Origin: JAGVSR01 sp963750715
GTDB lineage: Bacteria; Pseudomonadota; Alphaproteobacteria; Rhizobiales; Hyphomicrobiaceae
Assembly (NCBI GenBank): GCA_963750715.1
Contig: CAVVRP010000008.1
Span: 124,001-188,000, forward strand
DNA length: 64,000 nucleotides
Direction: 5' to 3'
Shown: positions 46,326-56,246 of the stretch, piece by piece
Layout of the letters: every line of letters starts with the position of its first letter
How positions within the stretch are numbered: the stretch's first letter is position 1
Position numbers and translations under genes: made by a program
The notes under the pieces: model-generated
What the model was told of the DNA's origin: nothing
What the model saw: the letters and a program-made list of their open reading frames with translations, nothing else
Database searches by the model: none

Positions 46326-47534
46326 TTATGCAGCGATCACCGCATCGAGGCCACGCGAAATGTCAGCCTTGAGGTCGGCGACGGTTTCGAGGCCCACGGA
46401 GAGCCGCAGGATACCATCACTTATGCCAAGCTCGGCACGTGCGGCAGGACCAATGCGAAAATGGGTCGTGGTCGCGGGGTGCGTGATGAGGCTTTTCGCG
46501 TCGCCCAGATTGTTCGAGATGCGAATGAGGCGCAGGGCGTTCTGGAACCGGAACGCTCCGGCCTTGCCGCCCGCCACCTCGAACGCGATCATCTGGCCGC
46601 CGCCGGTCATCTGCTTGTGGGCAAGGGCTGCTTGCGGATGATCCGACCGGCCGCAATAAATCACCCTGCTGACGCCCGGCGCGCCGGCGAGATGATCGGC
46701 GAGCGCGGCCGCCGTAGCGCATTGCGCATTGACGCGCAGGGGAAGCGTCTCCAGCCCCTTCAGCATCACCCAGGCGTTGAACGGACTGAGCGAGGGGCCG
46801 GTCTGGCGCACCCAATCCTGCAGATGGTCGGTGAGGAACTTCTCGGAGCATAGCACGACGCCACCGAGGCAGCGCCCCTGACCGTCGATGTGCTTAGTGG
46901 CGGAGTAGATGACGACGTCCGCGCCGTGCTGAAGAGGGCGCTGCAGCATGGGCGTGGCGAAAACGTTGTCGACCATGATAAGCGCACCGACGTCCTTTGC
47001 GAGAGCAGACACCGCCGCAATGTCGACCAGATCGAGCGTCGGGTTGGCGGGCGTCTCGAAGAAGAACACCCTCGTGTTGGGGCGGACCGCCTTTCGCCAT
47101 TCCTCGATATCGCGGCCATCGATCAGGGTGAATGCGATGCCGAAGCGCGGACACAGTGTCTCGACGATGTAGCGGCACGACCCAAACATGGCGCGGGCGG
47201 CAACGACGTGGTCACCGGTCTTGAGATAGGACATGAGTGCTGCAGTTACGGCCGCCATCCCAGTGGCGGTCGCACGGGCGACTTCCGAACCCTCCAGCAG
47301 CCGCATGCGCTCCTCGAACATGCTGACAGTGGGATTGGAAAAGCGACTGTACTGGAAGCCGGGGTCCTCGTTTTTGAAGCGCGCTTCGGCCTGCTCGGCC
47401 AACTCATAGATGAAGCCCTGCGTCAGGAAGATCGCCTCGGACGTCTCCCCGAACTGCGAGCGCAGCACACCCCCGTGCACGAGCTTCGTTTCAGCGCCCC
47501 AGTCTTCGCTCGCATCGTCGTTGTTGCTTGCCAT
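46326..47534 (-). CDS. metZ: O-succinylhomoserine sulfhydrylase
   Basis: 402-residue PLP enzyme of the Cys/Met-metabolism family, making homocysteine from O-succinylhomoserine and sulfide. PLP-binding motifs: EDPGFQYSRFSNPTVSMFEE, the substrate loop RATATGMAAVTAALMSYLK, and the Lys in DVVIYSATKHIDGQGRCLGG. It starts MASNNDDASEDWGAETKLVH. The leader carries a SAM-II riboswitch and an intrinsic terminator, so expression should fall when S-adenosylmethionine is plentiful. Confidence 0.94.
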   Translation of the reverse strand: MASNNDDASEDWGAETKLVHGGVLRSQFGETSEAIFLTQGFIYELAEQAEARFKNEDPGFQYSRFSNPTVSMFEERMRLLEGSEVARATATGMAAVTAALMSYLKTGDHVVAARAMFGSCRYIVETLCPRFGIAFTLIDGRDIEEWRKAVRPNTRVFFFETPANPTLDLVDIAAVSALAKDVGALIMVDNVFATPMLQRPLQHGADVVIYSATKHIDGQGRCLGGVVLCSEKFLTDHLQDWVRQTGPSLSPFNAWVMLKGLETLPLRVNAQCATAAALADHLAGAPGVSRVIYCGRSDHPQAALAHKQMTGGGQMIAFEVAGGKAGAFRFQNALRLIRISNNLGDAKSLITHPATTTHFRIGPAARAELGISDGILRLSVGLETVADLKADISRGLDAVIAA

Positions 47535-47587
47535 GCTGGGCAGTCCTCGACAAACGGCCGGCTGGTTGCGAACCCCATGCGGCCAAC

Positions 47588-47646
47588 AAAAAAACCCGGC
47601 TCGGCTCCGCCCGCCATCGAGGCTGGGCCCATCCGAAAAACCGGGT
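47588..47646 (-). terminator. terminator/expression platform of the metZ leader
   Basis: On the reverse strand ACCCGG (47641-47646) pairs with CCGGGT (47594-47599), with further pairing possible inside, and is followed by seven T. It lies just after the SAM-II aptamer and about 55 bases before metZ. That placement fits SAM-dependent premature termination. Confidence 0.65.
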
Positions 47647-47654
47647 GTGCGCGG

Positions 47655-47711
47655 CCCTTTTTAGCGAGTTGTTTAACGTGGCTGCAAGCCGGCCGGCCAA
47701 ATCACCACGAG
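47655..47711 (-). ncRNA. SAM-II riboswitch upstream of metZ
   Basis: The reverse strand reads CTCGTGGTGATTT, a GC-rich loop, then GCTTGCAGCCACGTTAAA and CAACTCGCTAAAAAGGG. Stem P1 pairs CGTGG with CCACG. The invariant TGATTT, TTGCA, TTAAA and GCTAAAAA elements of the SAM-II (metA) aptamer are all in order. SAM-II is an alphaproteobacterial pseudoknot switch found before metX/metZ genes. Recognition is by eye against the remembered consensus. Confidence 0.9.
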
Positions 47712-47850
47712 TAACAGCGGGGGATTAGCCTCTCAGGCCTCTTGGCGTCAAGAGGGCGTTGGTCTAGAGCCGGTCACAAGACATCTCACAACTCGCACCC
47801 CCGGCTGTGCTTCGGCCCCCATCCGCCGCAACCCTCCCGACGGAACTCGC

Positions 47851-48993
47851 ATGGCAAAACGCCCAGCCAAATTGACCGGAGATGACGCAAACCCGTTGCT
47901 CGGCGCCGCGGTCGAGAACGGTATTCTTCCGGCACAAGCTATCCGGGCATTGATCTCGGTCGGCGCATTGCGTCTGGCCGAGCCTGCCGGCGAGGGCCAA
48001 ATCCAGCCCGCAAGCATCGACTTGCGGCTCGGCGCGCGCGCTTTCCGGGTTCGCGCGAGCTTCCTGCCGGCGCCCGGCGCACTCGTCGCGGACATGCTCG
48101 ATGATCTCAAGCTGCACGAGATCTCGCTGGCAGAGGGCGCCGTTCTTGAAACGGGCTGCGTCTACATCGTACCTCTAATCGAGAGCCTGGCCCTGCCACC
48201 GTCGATATCCGGCGCGGCCAACCCCAAGAGTTCGACTGGACGACTGGATGTCTTCACTCGCGTTATCGCCGATGGCGTCGCCGCCTTCGACCAGATCCCC
48301 GCCGGTTACAATGGTCCGCTCTACGCCGAGGTGTGTCCGCAGACCTTCCCGGTCGTCGTGCGAAAAGGGTCGAAGCTGGCGCAGTTGAGGTTTCGCGTCG
48401 GCAATCCGCGCGAGGGCGACGCGGCGCTCGTCGTCCTCCACGAGCGCGAGACGCTCGTGTCGGGCGCTCGCGCCGACATCCGCGACGGCATAGCGCTGTC
48501 GGTCGACCTCATGGGGGATGCGACGGGTCTTATTGGGTACCGTGCGAAGCGTCACACCGGCGTCGTCGATGTCGATGCTCCGGGCTCATGCGCGGTCCTC
48601 GATTATTGGGAGCCGGTATACGGCCGAGGCCAACGCCGCCTGATACTCGACCCGGACCAGTTTTACATTCTTGCATCCAAGGAAGCCGTGCACATTCCAC
48701 CGTCGCATGCCGCCGAGATGATGCCGTTCAATCCCCTCGTCGGAGAATTCCGCGTCCACTACGCTGGCTTCATGGATCCGGGCTTTGGACATACCGCGGC
48801 CGGCGGGCATGGCTCGCGGGTGGTGTTGGAGGTGCGCTCGCACAAGGTGCCGTTCGTCCTCGAGGACGGACAAATCATCGGACGCCTCGTCTACGAGCGC
48901 ATGACGGAAGAGCCCGAGATGCTCTACGGCAGCGCGCTCGGCAGCAACTATCAGGCGCAGGGATTGAAACTGTCCAAACACTTCAGGCTGTGA
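47851..48993 (+). CDS. dcd: 2'-deoxycytidine 5'-triphosphate deaminase, two-domain form
   Basis: 380 residues, about twice the length of E. coli Dcd. Residues about 20-190 carry one dUTPase-fold unit (IQPASIDLRLGARAFRVRAS, AANPKSSTGRLDVFTRVIAD). Residues about 195-375 carry a second (LIGYRAKRHTGVVDVDAP, VGEFRVHYAGFMDPGFG). The double form occurs in alphaproteobacteria and is annotated as dCTP deaminase. It makes dUTP for thymidylate synthesis. It diverges from metZ and its riboswitch leader. Confidence 0.9.
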   Translation: MAKRPAKLTGDDANPLLGAAVENGILPAQAIRALISVGALRLAEPAGEGQIQPASIDLRLGARAFRVRASFLPAPGALVADMLDDLKLHEISLAEGAVLETGCVYIVPLIESLALPPSISGAANPKSSTGRLDVFTRVIADGVAAFDQIPAGYNGPLYAEVCPQTFPVVVRKGSKLAQLRFRVGNPREGDAALVVLHERETLVSGARADIRDGIALSVDLMGDATGLIGYRAKRHTGVVDVDAPGSCAVLDYWEPVYGRGQRRLILDPDQFYILASKEAVHIPPSHAAEMMPFNPLVGEFRVHYAGFMDPGFGHTAAGGHGSRVVLEVRSHKVPFVLEDGQIIGRLVYERMTEEPEMLYGSALGSNYQAQGLKLSKHFRL

Positions 48994-49009
48994 GCAGCGC
49001 CGTCTGCGG

Positions 49010-49989
49010 TTACTGCATTTCCCAGTAGCCGATCGCAGCCGGGCCGAGAATGACGACGAACAGAACCGGCAGGAAGAATACAATCATGGGAACCGTGAGC
49101 TTGGGCGGGAGGGCTGCTGCCTTCTTCTCGGCTTCGCCCATGCGGATGTCGCGGTTTTCCTTCGCCATGACGCGCAGCGCCTGGCTGACGGGCGTACCGT
49201 AGCGCTCGGCCTGGATCAAGCGCCGTGCAGACCGCCTTGACGCCCGGCAGGCCGGTGCGCTTGCCGAGGTTTTCGAACGCCATGCGGCGCTCCTGCAGAT
49301 ACGAAAGCTCCGCAGTCGTCAGTGATAGCTCCTCGCCAAGTTCGATCGACTGGGCCGTCACTTCCTTGGCGACCTTGCCGCACGCGGCTTCCACGGACAT
49401 GCCCGACTGCACGCAGATGAGCAGCATGTCGAGCGCGTCGGGGAAGGCCTGCTTGATCGACTTCTGGCGCTTTTGCGAAAGGTTCGAGACGAACACGTTC
49501 GGCAGATAGAACCCGAGGAAACCCGCGGCCAGCGCCATCAGGAACTTGATCATCGGCGGATGCGTCAGTTCGCCGATGAAAAAGACGTAGACCAGCGCGA
49601 GCAGGAACACGACCGGTGGCATCGCGACGCGGAAAAACATGTAGGCGACGAGTGGTGCCTGCCCGCGCAGACCCGCCATCTTCAGCTCGATCGCGCACTT
49701 CCTCGCTGTCGAACTGCGCCCGCAGATCGAACTTGTCGACGATCTGCTGCATGTAGCCCTTGGGCGTCTGCCGCAGCCGCGCACCGGCCCGGTCCTTGGC
49801 CGACATTTCGGCGAGCCTCTGCGAGCGCATCTTGTCGCGCTCGACGGCCATGACTTTCATCCGCTGGTTCAGGCGGTCGCGCTGAAGCAAAGGCGCAACG
49901 AGTGTGAGCACCGTCGCAAATGCGGCGATCGAAGCCAGCATCGTCGCGATGAACTGCGGGCTCAGGATTGTCGCGATCAGAGATTCCAT
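49010..49989 (-). CDS. tadC: tad pilus inner-membrane platform protein TadC (two one-base frameshifts)
   Basis: Assembled length is 325 residues. The first part, MESLIATILSPQFIATMLAS to FDSEEV, shifts near 49690 into AIELKMAGLRGQAPLVAYMF, PDALDMLLICVQSGMSVEAA and TAELSYLQERRMAFENLGKR. It shifts again at about 49217 into IQAERYGTPVSQALRVMAKE and the last helix, VPMIVFFLPVLFVVILGP. Removing one base at each place restores the T2SSF domain. TadC pairs with TadB in the inner membrane to drive Flp pilus assembly. It is the last gene of the locus. Confidence 0.87.
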
Positions 49990-50013
49990 AGCGGCATCGT
50001 CTCCAGCGCCGGC

Positions 50014-51027
50014 TCAGTACTTAAAGTTGACCATCTTGTGCATCATGAGGATGCCCATGCTCATCCAGATTGCGCTGACCGCGAGCATGAAGTGCCCCAT
50101 CTGCGTCACGAAAAGCGGCATGATGTAGTCCGGCGTCGACATGTAGACCATGATCATGACGCCGGGCGGCAACGAGCCCAGTACCATGGCGGATGTTTTG
50201 GCTTCAGCGGATAGCGCCTTGACCTTGATCTACATCTTCAATCGGTCGCGCAGAACGCCCGACAGGTTGTTCAGAGCTTCCGACAAGTTACCGCCGGCCT
50301 GCTGCTGAATTGAGATGACGATGGTGAGGAAGCGCACTTCCGCGAGCGGAATGCGGTTCGCGAGACGCTCGAGCGCCTCGCCCAACGTCACGCCGACGCG
50401 CTGCTGCTCCACGACGTCCCGGAATTCGCTGGCAATCGGCTCAGGACTTTCACGCGCGATGATCTGCAGGCATTCGTTCAGTGGAAGGCCCGACTTGACG
50501 CCGCGCACGATCACGTCGATGGCGTTGGCAAGTTCGTTGGTGAACTTGGTCTGGCGACGCTTGATCATCCGGCTGAGGACGAAGCGCGGCAGTCCGAACG
50601 TTCCCACGAACGCCGCGATTGCAGCGCCGATATAGGCGAGTTCCGTCGGCGGCGACGAGATGAGCACGATACCGGTGCAGACCAAGCCGGAGATCATGCT
50701 GGCGATCCAATAGGTGCGCGGTTCGGCATCCAGGCCGGCGCGCTGCAGCCGCAGGCGCAACGTGACCTTCTCCTTCGCCTTCTGGCGGATTTCCAGGTCC
50801 TTGAGACTGTCCTGGACCTGCTTCTTGCGCTGCGCGGCCACGTCCGCGGCCGTGCGCGCGGACGAAGCCGGACCGCGAACCGAGCGTGATTCCGTGACGC
50901 TGGCGACGCGCTTTTCGGTCTGCTTTTCTCCCGAGACATACGGGTAGATCACAACGAAGATAACCGCTGCCAGCGCTGCCGCGCCCAGCAGGGCAATCAT
51001 CAGCGGCATCACTTCAGGACTAAGCAT
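50014..51027 (-). CDS. tadB: tad pilus inner-membrane platform protein TadB (in-frame TAG)
   Basis: From MLSPEVMPLMIALLGAAALA the frame runs 265 residues, through the T2SSF domain (FTNELANAIDVIVRGVKSGL, LSEALNNLSGVLRDRLKM), to a TAG at 50230-50232. The same frame then continues exactly as TadB should: IKVKALSAEAKTSAMVLGSL, PPGVMIMVYMSTPDYIMPLF and the terminal helix, ending MVNFKY and TGA at 50014. Full length would be 337 residues. The TAG removes the last two membrane helices unless it is an error or read through. Its start overlaps the end of tadA by eight bases. Confidence 0.85.
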
Positions 51028-52498
51028 GGCTCTCACCGAGCGGGTTGCCGTTCGCGTCCAGAACTTCGGAGGCCGCAAGCGCTTCGGCCAAGCGGCCTTC
51101 TTCCTTGTAGTACTCAGCGCGATCCCAGAAGCGGGGACGCGCGATACCGGTCGAGCGATGTCGGCCGACGAGCCTGCCGTTCGCGTCTTCGCCAGTGATT
51201 TCGTAGACGATGAGGTTCTGAAGCGTCACCGTCTCGTCTTCCATGCCGATCACCTCGGTAATGTGGGTGATCTTTCGCGAGCCATCGCGCAATCGCGAGG
51301 CTTGCACGATGATGTCGATCGAGCCGACAATCATTTCACGGATGGTCTTCACCGGCAGCGCGTAACCGCCCATCATGATCATCGATTCAAGACGGCTGAT
51401 GGCTTCGCGCGGACTGTTAGCGTGCAGCGTGCCCATCGATCCGTCGTGACCTGTGTTCATGGCCTGCAGGAGGTCGAACGCCTCCGGCCCGCGGACTTCG
51501 CCGACGATGATGCGTTCAGGCCGCATACGCAGGCAGTTTTTGACCAGGTCACGCATGGTGATCTGGCCCTCGCCTTCGAGGTTGGGCGGGCGTGTTTCGA
51601 GCCGGACAACGTGAGGCTGCTGGAGCTGAAGTTCGGCCGAGTCTTCGCAAGTGATGATGCGCTCGTCGTGGTCGACGCAACCGGTCAGGCAGTTGAGAAG
51701 TGTCGTCTTGCCCGAACCCGTGCCGCCTGAGATCAGGATGTTGCAGCGGACGCGGCCGATAACCTCGAGAATGGTTTTGCCCTGCGGCGTGACCGAGCCG
51801 AACTTGACGAGCTGCTCTAGGCGCAGACGGTCCTTCTTGAATTTACGAATGGTGAGCGCGGGACCGTCGATGGCAAGCGGCGGCGCGATGACGTTGACGC
51901 GCGAGCCGTCCGGCAAGCGGGCGTCGCAGATCGGGCTCGATTCATCGACGCGGCGGCCGACCTGGCTGACGATGCGCTGGCAGATGTTCATAAGCTGCTG
52001 GTTGTCGGCGAAACGCACCGACGTCTTCTGCATCTTGCCGTTGACTTCGATGTAGGTCGTGCCGGCGCCGTTGACCATGATGTCGGCGATGTCGTCACGC
52101 GCCAGAAGCGGCTCCAGCGGACCATACCCGAGCACGTCGTTGCAGATGTCCTCGAGCAGTTCTTCCTGCTCGGCGATCGACATGACGACGTTCTTGACCT
52201 GGATGATCTCGCTGACGATGTCGCGGATCTCTTCACGGGCCGCCGCCGAGTCGAGCTTGGCGAGCTGCGTCAGATCGATCGTATCGATCAGCGCATTGAA
52301 CACCGTGGTCTTGACGTCATAATACTCTTCGGAATGCCGGCGCTGCGGCTCCACAGACTCGACGCGCGGCGGCGGAGCAGCGGCCGCCGGAGCTGCTGCC
52401 TTCTGCTCCATGGACTTTGGCGCAAGGGCCTGTTGTGCAGGCTGTTGAGCGGGAAGCCTGCGGGGCGCTGCCGGATCGTTCGAACGCCTGCCGAACAT
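51020..52498 (-). CDS. cpaF: tad pilus assembly ATPase TadA/CpaF
   Basis: 492-residue secretion ATPase powering extension of Flp pili. The N-terminal Pro/Ala-rich 60 residues are variable, then comes LVKFGSVTPQGKTILEVIGR. Walker A is in NILISGGTGSGKTTLLNCLT, the Asp box in ERIITCEDSAELQLQQPHVV, and the His box follows GHDGSMGTLHANSPREAISR. Typical CpaF order and length. It sits between cpaE and tadB. Confidence 0.96.
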   Translation of the reverse strand: MFGRRSNDPAAPRRLPAQQPAQQALAPKSMEQKAAAPAAAAPPPRVESVEPQRRHSEEYYDVKTTVFNALIDTIDLTQLAKLDSAAAREEIRDIVSEIIQVKNVVMSIAEQEELLEDICNDVLGYGPLEPLLARDDIADIMVNGAGTTYIEVNGKMQKTSVRFADNQQLMNICQRIVSQVGRRVDESSPICDARLPDGSRVNVIAPPLAIDGPALTIRKFKKDRLRLEQLVKFGSVTPQGKTILEVIGRVRCNILISGGTGSGKTTLLNCLTGCVDHDERIITCEDSAELQLQQPHVVRLETRPPNLEGEGQITMRDLVKNCLRMRPERIIVGEVRGPEAFDLLQAMNTGHDGSMGTLHANSPREAISRLESMIMMGGYALPVKTIREMIVGSIDIIVQASRLRDGSRKITHITEVIGMEDETVTLQNLIVYEITGEDANGRLVGRHRSTGIARPRFWDRAEYYKEEGRLAEALAASEVLDANGNPLGESHA

Positions 52499-52513
52499 GA
52501 TGGGTGCAACTCC

Positions 52514-53827
52514 TTAGCGTTTGAACTTCAGTTTCTCAAGCAGAGGCGCCAGCGGCGATTTCTTCTCGACCTTTGTTTCCTTGCGATGCGCCACGGACAT
52601 CGCGATCTCGCGGAAGCACGGAGCGCTCTTGGCCTTGGCGTTGAGCTCTTCGATCATCTGTCCGTTGTTCGAAGCTTGACCGAACGTCTCCGGGTCGAAC
52701 TCGATGACCGAGACCGCCTTGAGGCCGATGGCCTGCTCGAACTCCTTGATGCTGATCTCGGGACGCTTGGGCATGTTCGCCATGTTGATGACGAGATGGG
52801 GAAGCGTGTCGTTCTTGCGCGAGGTCTTCAGCAGATCGATGATGTTCTTGGCGTTGCGCAGGTTGGGAATATCCGGCGCGGCGGTGAGGACCACCTCGTC
52901 GGACTGCAGCAGCACCCGCTTCGACCATGCCGACCAGTTGTGGGGAAGGTCGACCGTCACGAACGGCACGTTCTGGCGTGCCACGTCGATGACCATGTCG
53001 CAGGCGTCGGGAGAGATGTCGTAGTCGCGGTCGAGAACGACGGGCGCGGCGAAGATCGACAGGCGCTCGGAGCACTTCGTCAACAGGCGGTCGAGTAGCA
53101 CTTCGTCGAGACGCTCGGGGCTTGCGAGCGCGTCGGCGATGCCCTGCACCGGGTCCTGATTGAAGTCGAGGCCGGTCGTGCCGAAGGCGAGATCGAGATC
53201 GGCGACGATGACGTTGCTCTTCAACGCTTCCGACAATGTCCATGCCACGTTGTGGCATATGGTCGACGAACCGACTCCGCCCTTGGCGCCGATGAAGGCG
53301 TAGACATGGCCGACCGGATCGGATTCCGGGTCGTTATAGAGGTTCGAAAGGCTCTCCATCAGCTGCAGGGTGGAGACCGGCGCCACCAGGTATTCGCTGA
53401 CGCCTCGCTTCAGCAGCTCGCGATAGAGAATGACGTCGTTGAGGTGACCGACGACGATCACCTTGGTGCCGAGGTCGCAGAACTCGGCCAGCTTGTCGAG
53501 CTCGCCCAGCAGCTGCTGACGTGGCAGCGTGGTTTCGACCATGATCAGGTTCGGCGTCGGGCTTACTTCGTAGTGACCCACGGCCGCAATGATGCCGCCC
53601 ATGTGAACGCTGACGTGCGCCTTCGTCAGGCGGCGATCTTCCGATGCATCCTGTATGGCCTGCGCCAGTGACGGGCTTTCACAGAACGCCTGGATCGAAA
53701 TGCGCGGGATGGGCCGCGCCCGTGCGAGGCCCGCTTCGGACGTGTTGGTGTCCGACGCCTCGAAATCGGCGAAGTCCGGCTCGGCGCCCTGACTGTAGGT
53801 GGTGATGGACTGGGCTTGCTTGTTCAT
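52514..53827 (-). CDS. cpaE: pilus localisation ATPase CpaE/TadZ
   Basis: 437 residues. The N-terminal receiver-like domain (about 45-165) lacks a clear phospho-acceptor. A MinD/ParA-type ATPase domain follows, with the deviant Walker A in YAFIGAKGGVGSSTICHN and VIVADLDLAFGTTGLDFNQD. TadZ places the tad machine, often at a pole. It starts MNKQAQSITTYSQGAEPDFA and lies 15 bases before cpaF. Confidence 0.95.
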   Translation of the reverse strand: MNKQAQSITTYSQGAEPDFADFEASDTNTSEAGLARARPIPRISIQAFCESPSLAQAIQDASEDRRLTKAHVSVHMGGIIAAVGHYEVSPTPNLIMVETTLPRQQLLGELDKLAEFCDLGTKVIVVGHLNDVILYRELLKRGVSEYLVAPVSTLQLMESLSNLYNDPESDPVGHVYAFIGAKGGVGSSTICHNVAWTLSEALKSNVIVADLDLAFGTTGLDFNQDPVQGIADALASPERLDEVLLDRLLTKCSERLSIFAAPVVLDRDYDISPDACDMVIDVARQNVPFVTVDLPHNWSAWSKRVLLQSDEVVLTAAPDIPNLRNAKNIIDLLKTSRKNDTLPHLVINMANMPKRPEISIKEFEQAIGLKAVSVIEFDPETFGQASNNGQMIEELNAKAKSAPCFREIAMSVAHRKETKVEKKSPLAPLLEKLKFKR

Positions 53828-53839
53828 GAAACGATGGCC

Positions 53840-54568
53840 TCAATCTGCGCCTTTGACTTGAACTTTTTCATCTTCGCTCTTGGCGGCGCCGGTAACGTCG
53901 CCTTTAACGTACTTGTTCCAGGTCACGTCGCGACGCTCGCCCGAGCGATCGCTCATGGTGCGGGGTCCGAGCAAGTCGGCCGGGTTGGCGACCATGGCGG
54001 CGAGGTTCCTCTGATTGGCGCAGCCGATGTTCGGATTCGGCAGATTGTATGGGTCGCGCGCCAAGTTAGTAGTCCAGTGTCCGCACTCCGGACCCTCCGC
54101 GACGAAGCGCAGGTAGGAGACGCGAATCGGAGGATGGCTGCCCTCGCCCGAGTAGGGCTCGACAGAGATCGAGGACTCGGAGAAGCCGTTGTCGCTGAGA
54201 AGTTGTCGGATCTGCTGGACCGACTGGATTGCAGCCGCCTCGTTGGCCGAGCCGGCCGGCGCCTCGATAACGAGACGGCTGTTGCCGGCGTCGCTGGCAC
54301 GCGAGCTTGCGGCGAATCCAAGAAGTTGGGCGCGCTGCTGCGGCGACAGACCCTGGGAGCCCTTGGGGACGTTGAACGTCAGCGTCTGGGGTTCCTGCGA
54401 GACGATGATCGGGTGGCGCTGCGTTGGATCGACCAGAGCCCAACCTGCGACCTTGGTTCCCGTATCATCGGGTCGGCACCCAGCGAGCGCCAAGGCAATT
54501 GCCGACGACGCGACAAGAGTTCGAGGCTTTGCTAAAAACAACCCAGGCGGAGGCGGCAAATTTTTCAT
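53840..54568 (-). CDS. cpaD: pilus assembly lipoprotein CpaD
   Basis: 242 residues. A signal with the lipobox ALAGC (Cys about 31) is preceded by an unusually Pro-rich N-terminus, MKNLPPPPGLFLAKPRT. The CpaD domain has HPIIVSQEPQTLTFNVP and SQGLSPQQRAQLLGF, and ends in RTMSDRSGERRDVTWNKYVK. The family is thought to support the CpaC secretin at the outer membrane. It lies between cpaC and cpaE. Confidence 0.93.
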   Translation of the reverse strand: MKNLPPPPGLFLAKPRTLVASSAIALALAGCRPDDTGTKVAGWALVDPTQRHPIIVSQEPQTLTFNVPKGSQGLSPQQRAQLLGFAASSRASDAGNSRLVIEAPAGSANEAAAIQSVQQIRQLLSDNGFSESSISVEPYSGEGSHPPIRVSYLRFVAEGPECGHWTTNLARDPYNLPNPNIGCANQRNLAAMVANPADLLGPRTMSDRSGERRDVTWNKYVKGDVTGAAKSEDEKVQVKGAD

Positions 54569-54606
54569 TTCTAAACGTCATGGCTCGAGTCTCCAGCCTA
54601 ATGTCA

Positions 54607-56205
54607 CTATTCGACGATGAATCCGTAGTCGCCCTTCAGATCGCCGGCCGGAGCAGCACTACTGTCCTTGCCGTAGATCCGGTTGAGATGACCAAGGAAG
54701 TTCGCCTTCATATCGGTCGCCTCTCCCAAACCATCCAAGGGACGAGCAAGCTCCTGGCGGGAAACCGGCTTGACGACGTAGGGCGTGACAATCACGACAA
54801 GTTCCGTTTCCTTCTTAATGAAGTCGCGGCTGCGGAACAGCGTGCCGAGCACCGGGAGGTCCTTCAGACCCGGGAACCCGTCGATGTTCTGGCGCACGTC
54901 ATCCTGGATCAGACCCGCAAGCGCGAGTGACCCGCCCGACGGCAGTTCGACAGTTGATTTCGCCTGGCGCTTCTTTAGCGCGGGAATGTTGAGGTTCGAG
55001 AGCGTCACGGAGCCGATATTGGTCAGTTCGCTCACTTCGGTTTCGATCTTCAGGCTGATGCGGCCCTCGGACAAAACGACCGGCGTAAAGGCGACACCAA
55101 CACCGTACTCCTTGTACATGACCGATATGGCACCCTGAGTGTCGACAACCGGCACAGGAAACTCGCCACCGGCAAGGAATTTCGCCGATTCACCCGAGAT
55201 CGCTGTCAAGTTCGGTTCCGCGAGCGTCTTGATCAAACCATCACGTTCCATAGCGCGGATCGCTGAGGCGACCACACTGCCCCCCGAACTCCAAGTCCCG
55301 GCAGCGCCCGAATTCGCAACGGGTGAGCCGACCCCAGGTGGGCCGGGGTTGAAAATGCCCGGCAAACCAGCGTTCTCCCCAATGGTCCGCAGGCCGATGC
55401 GCGGCAGTGGACCCAGACCGGCGGCGGCTGTCAACGGGAGAGCATTGTCCGAGAGAATGGCCGTCGTAAAGTTTCCGGAGTTGATGACGGCGCCGAGGTT
55501 GATGCCGAACTGCTTCAGCACCTCTCGCTGCACTTCAGCAACAGTCACCTTCAGCATCACCTGCTCTTCCGCCTCGACGGACAGCATATTAATAACCTTG
55601 GCCGTCGAACGCGTGTCGCCTGAGGCGTCGGGCTGCACGATGAAGCGCGAGGCGATGTCGGTTGCGCGTGTCGCGTCGAGCGGATTGCGAACCGATCCTG
55701 TCAGCACTACCGTTTCGTTCAGGACCTCCGATTTGATGTTCGAGCCAGGCAAAAGCCGCTGAAAGAGCGAGTCCAGAGCACTAGTGTCGTATTCAACAGT
55801 CACTTCGAGCGTGAGTATCTGCTCACCGTTCGCGTCGAAGAAGAAGGCATTCGATTGGCCGGTTTTCTTGCCGATCAGATGCACCCGGTTGGAGCTCTGC
55901 ACAACGGCATCCATGATTTCGGGTGCGGACACCATGACGTCGCGCAGCTCACGCGGCATCTCGATCATCATGGCCTTGTTGCGCCCGAGCCGGACACTCC
56001 GTGTCTGGGGCAGTCCATCGCGCTCGGTTAACTTAAGGACCGAGTTGTGGGTGCTCTCCGCGTTGCCGATCATCACGTGAGAGTTCTCCCGGACATCACC
56101 GCCCGCGCCCGCCGAACTGGCGATGCCCAAAATGGCCGCTGCAACCAGAAATCCCGCCCATCCGATGCGGATGGCTACCCTAGACTTCCTCACATCAATT
56201 CGCAT
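54607..56205 (-). CDS. cpaC: outer-membrane secretin CpaC/RcpA
   Basis: 532 residues. A signal sequence is followed by the pilus-assembly N domain (LGRNKAMMIEMPRELRDVMV, VHLIGKKTGQSNAFFFDANG), a BON-like segment and the secretin domain from about 260. Near the C-terminus are VELPSGGSLALAGLIQDDVR and LPVLGTLFRSRDFIKKETEL, the type II/III secretin signature. It forms the pore through which the Flp pilus leaves the cell. Confidence 0.96.
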   Translation of the reverse strand: MRIDVRKSRVAIRIGWAGFLVAAAILGIASSAGAGGDVRENSHVMIGNAESTHNSVLKLTERDGLPQTRSVRLGRNKAMMIEMPRELRDVMVSAPEIMDAVVQSSNRVHLIGKKTGQSNAFFFDANGEQILTLEVTVEYDTSALDSLFQRLLPGSNIKSEVLNETVVLTGSVRNPLDATRATDIASRFIVQPDASGDTRSTAKVINMLSVEAEEQVMLKVTVAEVQREVLKQFGINLGAVINSGNFTTAILSDNALPLTAAAGLGPLPRIGLRTIGENAGLPGIFNPGPPGVGSPVANSGAAGTWSSGGSVVASAIRAMERDGLIKTLAEPNLTAISGESAKFLAGGEFPVPVVDTQGAISVMYKEYGVGVAFTPVVLSEGRISLKIETEVSELTNIGSVTLSNLNIPALKKRQAKSTVELPSGGSLALAGLIQDDVRQNIDGFPGLKDLPVLGTLFRSRDFIKKETELVVIVTPYVVKPVSRQELARPLDGLGEATDMKANFLGHLNRIYGKDSSAAPAGDLKGDYGFIVE

Positions 56206-56246
56206 GGATCTCTAGCCTTCCAACGAGCTTGCAGATTTCGGTTTAC

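Noticed and set aside
42849..50232. Amber codons as pyrrolysine or a reassigned TAG
   Set aside because: fhs ends at TAG normally, neither Hsp33 nor TadB is a pyrrolysine protein, and both sit among other sequence defects or could be errors.
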